The notes under the pieces are model-generated. The model did not search any database. It was not told where the DNA came from and was given only the letters and a program-made list of their open reading frames with translations. From Pseudomonas sp. S31 (GTDB lineage Bacteria; Pseudomonadota; Gammaproteobacteria; Pseudomonadales; Pseudomonadaceae), in NCBI RefSeq assembly GCF_016648105.1, contig NZ_JACVVE010000009.1, positions 1-64,000 on the forward strand: a stretch of 64,000 nucleotides of DNA. The letters are read 5' to 3'. The position numbers and the translations under genes are program-made. Below are positions 8,918 to 17,800 of this stretch, in pieces (the first letter of the stretch is position 1; each line of letters starts with the position of its first letter).

Positions 8918-9817
8918 TCAGCGCTCGGCGAACACCACGGCCCGCGCCGCCACCACCAGGCAATCGGTGAGCTCGGGCGAGGAGAACTTGGTGAGAATCG
9001 CATTGGCGCCGGCCTGGCGGGCCTTTTCGCCACTCATGGTGCTGTCCAGCGAGGTATGCAGCAGCACGTACAGGTGCTGGAAGTCCGGTGTCTCGCGCAG
9101 GGTGCGGGTGAAGGCATAGCCGTCCATTTCCGACATCTCGATATCGGAAACCACGATGTTGATTTCCTGGGCCGTGCCCTGTAGCTCCAGCAGCACGTTG
9201 ATCGCGTCCTTGGCGCTACGTGCCGTGTGGCACTCGATACCGAGATTGCGCAGGGTGTGCACCGATTGCTGCAAGGCGACCTGGCTGTCGTCGACCACCA
9301 GGATGTTGGCGGCGGCCAGCAGGCTGGCGTCTTCTTCGCCGAGTTCGCCGGGCTGCGCCTCGGGAGCGGGCGGGGCGATGGCATGGATGACTTTTTCGAT
9401 GTCCAGCACCTGCACCAAGGTGTTGTCCACGCGGGTCACGCCGGTGATGAACGAGCGGCTGCCCGAGCCGAACGGCGGCGGTTTGATGTCGGTGCTCAGG
9501 CAGTGCACGATGCGGCTCACCGCTTGCACGTGCAGGCCCTGGCGCGAGCGGCTGATCTCGGTGACGATCAGGCAGCCGCCATCCGGGTCGGCCAGCGGGC
9601 GCTCGCCGATGGCACGCGACAGGTCGATCACCGACAGCGAATTGCCACGCAGGGTGGCCACGCCTTTGACGTGCGGATGTGCCTCCGGCAGTTTGGTCAG
9701 CGGCGGGCAGGGGATGATTTCGCTGACCTTGAGCAGGTTGATTGCCATCAGCTTGCCGCTGCGCAGGGTGAACAGCAGCAGCGACAGCGAGTCCGCGCGG
9801 GCGTTTTGCGTGGCCAT
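8918..9817 (-). CDS. cheV: Chemotaxis coupling protein CheV (CheW-receiver fusion)
   Basis: This 299-residue protein joins a CheW-like coupling domain (about 10-150, which links chemoreceptors to CheA) with a receiver domain (about 170-298). The receiver has the acidic pair (VVDDSQ), phospho-acceptor Asp225 in VVSDIEMSEMDG, and a Thr and Lys at the usual places (LLHTS, LTKFSS). CheV modulates receptor-kinase coupling and adaptation. The ATG is preceded by GAAGG. No other chemotaxis gene is nearby; it lies just after the lap-type secretion operon on the same strand, separated by a strong hairpin. Confidence 0.9.
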   Translation of the reverse strand: MATQNARADSLSLLLFTLRSGKLMAINLLKVSEIIPCPPLTKLPEAHPHVKGVATLRGNSLSVIDLSRAIGERPLADPDGGCLIVTEISRSRQGLHVQAVSRIVHCLSTDIKPPPFGSGSRSFITGVTRVDNTLVQVLDIEKVIHAIAPPAPEAQPGELGEEDASLLAAANILVVDDSQVALQQSVHTLRNLGIECHTARSAKDAINVLLELQGTAQEINIVVSDIEMSEMDGYAFTRTLRETPDFQHLYVLLHTSLDSTMSGEKARQAGANAILTKFSSPELTDCLVVAARAVVFAER

Positions 9818-9918
9818 GGTGACCTTCGTGGAAGACAGGGGATGACGGGTTATCGGCCTGGATTGGGAGGGCTTTAGGGGGATGTGGGGTATGGCGATGG
9901 ATTTGCAGTGGCGCTGAA

Positions 9919-9946
9919 ATCGAGCGCCGCCCGCGCGGCGCTCGAT
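9919..9946 (-). terminator. Strong 12-bp stem between the secretion operon and cheV
   Basis: ATCGAGCGCCGC (9919-9930) pairs perfectly with GCGGCGCTCGAT (9935-9946) around a 4-base loop, shortly after the HlyD-like gene's stop codon. There is no T-run. It probably ends or stabilises the secretion operon transcript. Confidence 0.5.
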
Positions 9947-9980
9947 CTCCGCCCCCCTGCAAATCCCCAGGCGTACACTC

Positions 9981-11165
9981 TCACCGCTCGCGCAAAGCCT
10001 CCCTGGCCCGGTTCAACGGCTTGATCAGATAATCGAGAATCGTCTTCTCCCCCGTCCGAATATCCACCATGGCAACCATCCCCGGCACGATCGAGAAGCG
10101 CTTGCCAGCCTTGTTCTGCAAGCTGTCCTGTTCGGTGCGGATGAACACCCGGTAGTAGTAGATCTCCGGCTTCACCTCATCCTGCAGGGTGTCGGGCGAG
10201 ATCCCCACGACCTTGCCATCCAGCCCGCCGTACACCGAATAGTCATAGGCACTGATCTTCACCTTGGCCGCCTGGTCGGGGTGGATGAAGGCGATGTCGC
10301 GCGGGGCGATGCGGGTTTCGATCAGCAGGCGCTCGTCCATCGGCACGATCTTCATCACCTGGCCGCCCGGCTGCACCACGCCGCCCAAGGTGTTGACCTC
10401 GATGTCCTTGACGATGCCGCGTACCGGCGAGCGCAGGGTCAGGCGGGTCAGCGAGTCACTGCGCCCGCGGATCACCTCGGCCAGGCTGTCGGCCTCGGCG
10501 CTGGCCTTGGCCAGCTCTTCGCGGGCACGCACCAGGTAGTCGGAGCGGGCTTCGTTGGCCTTGAGCTCCAGCTCCGAGCGCTGGCGGTTCAGGCGGATCA
10601 CTTCGACCCGGCTCGAGGCGCCCATCTTGGCCAGGTTCTCGGTGATCTGCAGTTCGCTGCGCACCAGGCGCAACGAATCTTCGATGCCTGCCAGGGTCTG
10701 CTCCAGGCCGCGGCGGCGGGTCTGGTAGAGGGCGGTTTCGGTCTCGATCAGCTCCTGGGAACCGCTCAGGCTGTCGGGAAACTTCAGCGGCTTGCCGGTG
10801 ACTTCGGCGCGCAGGCGCGCCACGCTGGCGGTGGCCGCGCGGTACTTGGCCTCGCTTTCACCGACGCTTGAGGCGGTCTTGGTGGGGTCGAGTTGGGCGA
10901 GGATCTGCTCGCGCTCGACCAGGTCGCCTTCGGCGACGTTCATCTTCGCGACGATGCCGCCCTCGAACGATTGGATCACCTGCTCGCGGGAGCTGGGAAT
11001 GACCTTGCCGGTACCGGTGGAGACCTCGGTCACTTCGAACCAGGCCGCCCAGGCCAGGAACGCCGCCAGCATCACGGCGCAAACCGTGATGACTCGGCCG
11101 GCGCGCAGCACGGCCTGGTCGTCCTGGCCATCGAGATACGAGGCGGGGAGTTCGTGGTCGCTCAT
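9981..11165 (-). CDS. Type I secretion periplasmic adaptor, HlyD family (LapF system)
   Basis: This 394-residue HlyD-type fusion protein couples the ABC transporter to the TolC-like channel. It has an N-terminal anchor helix (about 23-46, VITVCAVMLAAFLAWAAW), a lipoyl half (SFEGGIVAKMNVAEGDLVE), a long coiled coil (about 90-240), and the second half with the HlyD signature region near the C-terminus (IVPGMVAMVDIRTGEKTI). Its start overlaps the transporter stop by ATGA. It is the third gene of the secretion operon behind the giant adhesin; in P. putida this set has, as I recall, been called lapHIJ. Confidence 0.92.
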   Translation of the reverse strand: MSDHELPASYLDGQDDQAVLRAGRVITVCAVMLAAFLAWAAWFEVTEVSTGTGKVIPSSREQVIQSFEGGIVAKMNVAEGDLVEREQILAQLDPTKTASSVGESEAKYRAATASVARLRAEVTGKPLKFPDSLSGSQELIETETALYQTRRRGLEQTLAGIEDSLRLVRSELQITENLAKMGASSRVEVIRLNRQRSELELKANEARSDYLVRAREELAKASAEADSLAEVIRGRSDSLTRLTLRSPVRGIVKDIEVNTLGGVVQPGGQVMKIVPMDERLLIETRIAPRDIAFIHPDQAAKVKISAYDYSVYGGLDGKVVGISPDTLQDEVKPEIYYYRVFIRTEQDSLQNKAGKRFSIVPGMVAMVDIRTGEKTILDYLIKPLNRAREALRER

Positions 11166-13330
11166 GCCTGGCCTCCTTGCAGTTTGGCCAGCGCAGCGTC
11201 GCGCAGGTCGTCGACGACGATGCGCCCGCCGTCGAGCACGATGATCCGGTCGACCCGTTGCAGCACGCTGAGGCGGTGGGTGGCGATCACCAGGGTGCGG
11301 CCCTGGCAGAAGCGTTCGAGGTTGTCGAGCAGCTTGCGCTCGGTCATGTCGTCCAGCGACGCGGTGGGTTCGTCGAGCAGCAGCACCTGTGGCTGGCGCA
11401 CGAGTAGACGCGTGAGCACCAGGGCCTGGCGCTGGCCGCCGGACAGGCCCAGCCCGCCTTCGAGGACCAGGTGGTCCATGCCCTTGGGCAGGCGCCGCAC
11501 GAAGTCCAGTGCGCCGGTGGCGGCCAGCGCAGCGACCAGCTCCTGGTCGCTGGCCTGGCCGGCACCGAGGGTGAGGTTTTCCCGCAGGGTGCCGTGGAAC
11601 AGGCGGGCATACTGTGGCAGCAGGCCGACGTCGCGGCGCAGGTCGGCGGGGTCGAGGTGGGCCAGGGCGATGCCGTCCAGGGTGATCTCGCCTTCGACCA
11701 GGTCCATGGCTCCCCCCAGCGCCTGCAGCAGGGTCGACTTGCCGGCGCCGTTGCGCCCGAGCACGGCGATGCGTTCGCCCGGCTTGATGTCCAGCTGGCC
11801 GATGCTCAGCACTGGCGGCGCTTCGGGGCTGTAGCGGAAGTTGGCCTGGCGCAGCGCGTACTCGCCCCTGATCGCCGGCAGGTGCACGCGGGCCTCGCCC
11901 TCGGGGTGATCGACCGGCGACTGCATGAGCTTGTCCAGCCCCTGCAAGGCCACCTTGGCCTGTTGCCAGCGGGTCAGTACGTGGGTCAGCTGTGCCAGCG
12001 GCGCCATCATTCGCGAGGACAGCATCGAGGCGGCCACCAGGCTACCGGTGGTGAGGTCGCCGGCGATGACCATCGGCGCGCCGATCACGATCACCACCGC
12101 GAACACCGCGCCCTGGACGTTCTGGGTCCAGGTCACGAGGCCGTTGGTGAGGGTGCGCAGACGCAGGTTGGTATGCGCGCAGGCGGCGTTGTATTGGTTC
12201 CACTGGCGCTCGAAACGCGCCTCGGCCTGCAGCGCCTTGATCTCGTCCAGGCCCTGGATGCTCTCCACCAGCATGGCGTTGCGCAGCGCCGATTCGCGCA
12301 TCGACGCGTTGGCCAGCCTGGCCAGGCGCCGCTGTGCCAGCAGCCCGGGCAACACCATGGCCAGCAATGCCACCAGCGGGATCAGCACCAGCACGCCGCC
12401 GATCAGCCAGAACACGAACAGGAACAACAGGAAGAATGGCAAGTCGGCCAGGGCCGTGGCGGTGCTCGAAGTGATCAGGTCGCGTATCGACTCCAGCTCG
12501 CGTAATTGCGAGATGAACGAGCCGGTGGACTTCGGGCGCACCGAATTGCGCAAGCGCAGCGCGTGGCCATAGACCAGGTCGGATACCCGCAGGTCGGCGC
12601 GCTTGCCGAGCAGGTCGGTGACCTTCAGGCGCAGCAGGCGCATGCTGAAGTCGAACACCAGCGCCAGCACTACACCGCCGAACAGTACGTACAGGGTCGG
12701 CAGCGACTCGGCGGGAATGACCCGGTCGTAGACCTGCATCGAGAACAGCACACCGGCCAGGGCCAGCACGTTGGCCACCAGCGAGGCGATCATCACCTGG
12801 CCATATGGGCGCAGGTCGCGCAGCACGATGCGGGCGAACCAGTGGCGGTCGTAGGGCGCGGTGTAGTCGTCGGTGCGCACGTCGCGCAGCGGCCGCGCCG
12901 GGCGCATCAGCGCCACGCGGACGATGCGGCCCTCCAGCGCTTCGCGGGGCAGGCGCGAGGTCAGGCCCTGGTCGCCGGCGAACACCACTGCCAGTTCGTT
13001 TTCCTCGGTGACCGCCTCGACCGTGGCCAGTTGGCCATCGTCGAGCTCCAGCACCAGCGGCGTGCGCCATTGCCGCAAGCCCTTGGCGTCGAAGCGCACG
13101 AAGCGCAGGGTCAGGCCGGCCTGGCGCGCCATGTGCCGGAGGATCTCGTCCAGCGGGCGGGCGTCCTCGACCGCCGCCAGGCGAATGCGCTGTGGCGACA
13201 CATCCAGGCGGTAGTGATGGGCGACCTGGAGCATCACTTCGAGCCACGGCCCGAGGTCCGGACGTGGCGTTACCAGGTGTTCGGCGCTCGGCGTCTGGCT
13301 GGCCTGAGCCAGGTTGACGGTATCGTTCAT
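11162..13330 (-). CDS. Type I secretion ABC transporter with inactive C39-like domain (LapB-like)
   Basis: This 722-residue inner-membrane exporter begins with a C39-peptidase-like domain (about 25-150). That domain lacks the catalytic Cys motif, as in adhesin and RTX transporters that dock but do not cleave their cargo. The six-helix ABC domain follows (about 170-450). The ATPase has Walker A GRNGAGKST, signature LSGGQRQ and Walker B VLLLDEPTAS. The ATG at 13330 is chosen because it overlaps the TolC-like gene's stop (ATGA) and starts the homologous region; the open frame continues upstream only by chance. It works with the flanking TolC-like and HlyD-like proteins. Confidence 0.93.
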   Translation of the reverse strand: MNDTVNLAQASQTPSAEHLVTPRPDLGPWLEVMLQVAHHYRLDVSPQRIRLAAVEDARPLDEILRHMARQAGLTLRFVRFDAKGLRQWRTPLVLELDDGQLATVEAVTEENELAVVFAGDQGLTSRLPREALEGRIVRVALMRPARPLRDVRTDDYTAPYDRHWFARIVLRDLRPYGQVMIASLVANVLALAGVLFSMQVYDRVIPAESLPTLYVLFGGVVLALVFDFSMRLLRLKVTDLLGKRADLRVSDLVYGHALRLRNSVRPKSTGSFISQLRELESIRDLITSSTATALADLPFFLLFLFVFWLIGGVLVLIPLVALLAMVLPGLLAQRRLARLANASMRESALRNAMLVESIQGLDEIKALQAEARFERQWNQYNAACAHTNLRLRTLTNGLVTWTQNVQGAVFAVVIVIGAPMVIAGDLTTGSLVAASMLSSRMMAPLAQLTHVLTRWQQAKVALQGLDKLMQSPVDHPEGEARVHLPAIRGEYALRQANFRYSPEAPPVLSIGQLDIKPGERIAVLGRNGAGKSTLLQALGGAMDLVEGEITLDGIALAHLDPADLRRDVGLLPQYARLFHGTLRENLTLGAGQASDQELVAALAATGALDFVRRLPKGMDHLVLEGGLGLSGGQRQALVLTRLLVRQPQVLLLDEPTASLDDMTERKLLDNLERFCQGRTLVIATHRLSVLQRVDRIIVLDGGRIVVDDLRDAALAKLQGGQA

Positions 13331-14760
13331 GGCTCGATCTCCACACCTTGCAGGTTGCGCCCTTCGAGGCCGAAGGCGGTGCGCATGGCCCCGGTGTTGT
13401 AGAGGCAGTCGACATCCAGGCGCAGCAGGTCGGAGCGCGTGCCGGCGAGGTCGAAGCGGGACTGGTAGATTTCCTGCTCGGCGTTGAGCAGGTCGAGCAG
13501 CGGTCGGGTGCCCAGGTCCAGGTACTGCCGGCCATACAGCATGCGGGCCTCCTGAATGCTGCCCTGACGCGCTTCGAGCGAACTCAGGCGGCGACCCAGG
13601 CCGGAGGTCTGCGCCGTGGCTTCGGCCAGGCCGCGCCGCGCCTGCAGGCGCGCGGCATCCTCGGCCGAATCGGCGGCGGTCAGTGCGTAGCCGGCGGCCC
13701 GGGAGCGGGCATTGATGGCGCCGCCCTGGTAGATCGGCACTTCCAGATTGAGGTAGATCCCCGCCTGGGTGCGGTCGAGGCGGTCGTTGTCGCGGTCGTA
13801 GTCGTTGTCCAGGTAGTGGTTGACCTGCGGTTGCAGGGACAGGGTCGGGTAGGCCTCGGCCTTGGCCTGGGCCAGCTCTGCCTGGGACTGCGCACGTAGC
13901 GCCAGGGCCATCAGCACGGCGGGCAGGCGGTCGTCGCCAGCGGCCGGGCGCTTGCACGCGGCGGTGAGTTCCGGTGGGCTTTCCTCGGCCAGCGCCGGCG
14001 GGCTGACGCGTCCGAGCAGGGCCGCCAGGGTCGAGCGCCAGCGTTCGTATTGCGACTGGTATTCCTCCAGGGTGGCGCGGGCAGCCTCGACCCGCGACTC
14101 GGCCTGGACCACGTCGCTGCGGGTGCTGGCGCCCATGTCGCTGCGCTGGCGCGCCATGCCGGCGATGTCGCCGACCCCGCGGATCTGGTCGCGGGCGATG
14201 ACCATCAGTTGTTCGTAGCGGCGGGTCTCGATCCAGGCGTAGGCGGTGTCGCGGGCCAGTTCGTCGACCACCAGCAGGACGTTGGCCTGGGCTCGGGCGG
14301 TGGCGGCGCGGGCGGCATCCACCGCGCTGTCGACCTTGCCGAAATCGTAGAGCATCTGCTTGAGCGACAGGTTCAGTGCCTGGCTGCCGCGGTCACTGCC
14401 ATTGCCAGTGTCGTAGCCGGCGCGGATGCCGCCACTGAGTTGTGGGTAGTAGCCGGCGCGGGCGACCGTGATGCCTTCGCCCTGCTTGTACACATTGCCA
14501 ACGGCCTCGGCGATGCTCGGATGCCACTGGGCGGCGGCCAGCACCGCCTCGCTCAGCCCGAGCCGGTCGTTGCTGGCAGGGGCCATGCCGGAAGGTGGGC
14601 GGGCACGGATGGCATCGGGGGCATCGCGCAGTAGCGATGGCCCGATGGTCCGCAATGCTGGGTCGATGTCGTCGGCCGCCTGGGCGACCGGCATGAAATT
14701 CAGGACCAGGAGCCCGCAGGCTCCCAGCAACAGCGGTGACAGCGTACTGCTTCGCTTCAC
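13327..14760 (-). CDS. Type I secretion outer-membrane channel, TolC family
   Basis: This 477-residue TolC-like channel has a signal peptide at about 1-28 (cut near AQA) and two outer-membrane-efflux repeats rich in long Ala/Gln/Arg helices. The start is a GTG with AAGGGA upstream. It is the first gene after the adhesin on the same strand, 62 bp downstream, and a GC hairpin lies in that gap. A run of alternating Asp and Asn/Arg residues (DNDYDRDNDRLD) at about 310-325 is unusual for the family and may be a surface loop. It should be dedicated to the adjacent adhesin. Confidence 0.92.
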   Translation of the reverse strand: MKRSSTLSPLLLGACGLLVLNFMPVAQAADDIDPALRTIGPSLLRDAPDAIRARPPSGMAPASNDRLGLSEAVLAAAQWHPSIAEAVGNVYKQGEGITVARAGYYPQLSGGIRAGYDTGNGSDRGSQALNLSLKQMLYDFGKVDSAVDAARAATARAQANVLLVVDELARDTAYAWIETRRYEQLMVIARDQIRGVGDIAGMARQRSDMGASTRSDVVQAESRVEAARATLEEYQSQYERWRSTLAALLGRVSPPALAEESPPELTAACKRPAAGDDRLPAVLMALALRAQSQAELAQAKAEAYPTLSLQPQVNHYLDNDYDRDNDRLDRTQAGIYLNLEVPIYQGGAINARSRAAGYALTAADSAEDAARLQARRGLAEATAQTSGLGRRLSSLEARQGSIQEARMLYGRQYLDLGTRPLLDLLNAEQEIYQSRFDLAGTRSDLLRLDVDCLYNTGAMRTAFGLEGRNLQGVEIEP

Positions 14761-14788
14761 GTCATTCCCTTACTGCTGTCCATCCTTG

Positions 14789-14810
14789 CCGCCGGGCGAT
14801 TGCCCGGCGG
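14789..14810 (-). terminator. GC hairpin between adhesin and secretion genes
   Basis: CCGCCGGGC (14789-14797) pairs with GCCCGGCGG (14802-14810) around 4 bases, after the adhesin stop codon and before the TolC-like start. With no T-run it could act as partial attenuation or an mRNA processing or stability element, giving unequal adhesin and transporter levels. Confidence 0.45.
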
Positions 14811-14822
14811 GTCGCAGCGAGC

Positions 14823-17800
14823 TCAGACCACATGGATGCCGTTCTGCACCCAGAGGTGATGGCTCGGATCCTCCTGAGCCGTGTACTGGGTATAGTCGAT
14901 GCCGTCTGCCGTTTGGTTACCTACCAGTGTCCAGTCGTCCGTCATGTGCACGGAGTCCTTGTCATCCCCCTTGATCATCAGTGTGTCCTTGCCGGTTTCG
15001 GTAATGGCCACCACGTCAGCGAGATTGAGCGTCAGCGCTACTGCGCTGGTGTCGTTGAGGTCGATGATCTCGATGTCGTGGACTCGACCGATCAGGTTGC
15101 CCAGGTCGATGCCGGCATCGCCACCGCCCCACAGCAGGGTGTCGGTGCCGGTGCCGCCATCGACGCTGGTGAAGTTCTGGTCGACCACCACCAGGGTGTC
15201 GTCGCCCGCCCCGCCCTGCAGGGTGATGGCCCCGCCATGGCTGCCATCGAGATGATCGTTGCCGTCGGTGCCGGCGATCACCTCGCTGGAAGCGGCCGCC
15301 GCCACGGTGGCCACAGCACTGCTGTCATCGCCGGTATCGGCCAGCAGCGAGCTGAACGACGTGACGTTGCTGGCGTTGTTCAGGTTGACGGTGAGCGTGG
15401 CGGTGTCGCTGGTGCCGTTGGGGTGGGTCAGCTCGTAGGTGAAGGTGTCGTGCTGGCCGATCACCTCCGAGGTCAGCCCGCTCTTGAGGGTGTAGGTATA
15501 GCTGCCGTCGGCATGCACCAGCAGCGTGCCGTACTGGCCGGTGACCGACACGCCATTCTGCCCGGGGATGGAGTAGGTATTGGCCGCCACCAGCACGCTG
15601 AGCACGGTGAGCGGGGAGCCGAGGGTGTCGGCGCCGCTGCCGGTCAGCAGGTTGCCGGTTACCGCCGTGTAGCTGCCGACATCGAACTGGTTGTTGTAGG
15701 TGGTGGTGGTGTTGAGGTTGGTGATGACCGAGGCGGCCAGGCCGATACCGCCGGCGGTGACGCGAATGTGGTAGGTGCCGGCGGTCTGGTCCTGGAAGGT
15801 GTAGCCGGCAGCGCCGCTGCCCAGGCTGAGCAACGAGTTGCCCTGCACCGTCTGCACCAGTACGTACTGCCCGGTGCTGGGGTTGAGTTTGAGCAGCTCG
15901 ATGGTGGCGCCATTGAGCAGCGACAGGATGCTGGTCGAGTTGAGCACCACCTGCAGGTCGGCGGTGGTGTCGGCACCGACGGTGGTGGTGTAGATGGCCT
16001 GTTTCGAGCCTAGCAACGGCAGCGTCATGTTGCCTAGTGTGGCGCTGCTGGTGCTCTCGTGGTTGACCAGGGTGATGCGGGTGGCGCTGACGTCGTTGAC
16101 CGCATCGACCACCGTGGCCGGTGCACTGAGGTCGCTGTCGTTCCAGACCTCCGCCGCCTGCGGGCTGTCGATGCGCACATAGAGGTTGGCGGCGTCGCTC
16201 TTGCCGTTGGCGTGCACCAGCTGGTAGCTGAACACGTCCACCTTGCCGACGCTCGATGGGCTGCCGTTGGGGGTGTAGGTGTAGCTGCCGTCGGCGTTGA
16301 TCACCAGGGTGCCGTACTGGCCTTGCACCGTGGTGCCGGCGCCTGCGCTGACATAAGCGCCGTTCTTCAGCACCTGCAGCACGGCACCGCTGTCGGGGCC
16401 GCGGGCATCCACCGTGCCGTCGGTGCCCGGGTCGGTGACCACGTTGCCGGACACCGCGGTACCGACGCCGGTGAACTGGGTCAGGCTGGTGGCGGTGATA
16501 TCCAGTGTGGTGCTGACGTTGGTGATCAGGCCGATGCCGCCGCTGGCGACGGTCAGCCGGTAGTCACCGGCCTGCAGGGTGCCGATGTCCACCTGCAGGC
16601 CCAGCGGCAGCACGATCAGGTCGAGCAGGCCCTGGCTGCCGCCGGTGGCGATGGTGACCCAGGCACCGCTGGCATCCTTGACCTGCAAGGTGAACGTGGA
16701 GTTGTTGAGCAATGCCAGCACGCTGTTGGTGGTCAGCGTCAGGGTCGGATCAACCGTGGTGCCGGCTGCCACCGTCCAGGTGTAGGTCTTGCTGAAGCCG
16801 GAGATGAGGGTGGTGAAGTTGTCGGTGTAGGTGGTCGTGGCAGTGACCGGTGCGAGGTTGACGGTAGCGGTGGCGAGGTTGTCGCTGGCCACCACCGGCG
16901 CGTTGGCATCGACATCCGGTGCGGTGATGTTGACGTTGCCGGAGACGTTGTTGCGCGGGTCTGTGAGGGTCACCGACAGCACCTGGCCGTTGTCCTGGAC
17001 CGGGCTCAGGGTCACGCTGAAGGTGCCGTCCGCTTGCACCGTGCCGGTTTGCAGTACGGTGCCCGAGGCGCTGCGCACGGTCACCGTGGCGCCGGCTTCG
17101 CCAGTACCGGTGAGGGTACTGCCATCGGCACTGACCACCAGGTTGGCGGCAGCGGCCGGCGGGGTGAAGTCCGGCGCGGTGACGGCGGTCGGCGTCGAGG
17201 TGTTGCCCGCAGCATCGGTGAGGGTGACGCTCAGCGCCTGGTTGTCGACCTGCGCCGCAGCGAGGCTGACCACGAACACGCCATTGCTGCCCACGGTGGC
17301 GGTGCCGAGCACGGTGCCGGCGGCATTGCGCACGGTGACTGTACTGCCGATTTGCCCGGTACCGCTGATCGAGGTGCCGTTGGTGTTGATGGTCGCCGTA
17401 GGCGCCGCCGGGGGCGTGGTGTCCGGAGCGGTGACGCTGGCGCTGCCGGACTGGTTGCCGGCCACGTCGCTCTGGCGCACGGTGAGCACCTGGCCGTCGT
17501 TCTGCGTGGCGCTGAGGTCCACGCTGAACGTGCCGTTGACCAGCACGGTGGCGGTGCCGAGCGAGGTGCCGTTGGGGCCGAGCACCGTCACGGTGGCGCC
17601 GGGTTCGCCGACACCGATGAGGGTGGCACCCGCGTTGGTGACCGCGAGGTTGCTCGGTGCCACTGGCGCCTGCACGTCGCTTGCGGTGAAGCGGGTGCTC
17701 CCCGACGCGTTGTTGGCGGCGTCGGTCTGGGTCACGCCCAGCACCTGGCCGTTGAGCTGGGCGCTGGACAGGTTGACGCTGAAGCCGCCAGCGGTGTTGA

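Noticed and set aside
3229..9877. Long plus-strand open frames opposite the efflux operon and cheV
   Set aside because: Their composition is dominated by Gln, Asp, His and Gly with no domain, and the minus strand carries complete, motif-bearing genes.
13331..13957. Upstream extension of the ABC transporter frame
   Set aside because: The extra 209 residues lie antiparallel to nothing conserved and inside the TolC-like gene; the ATG at 13330 overlaps the preceding stop and begins the family homology.
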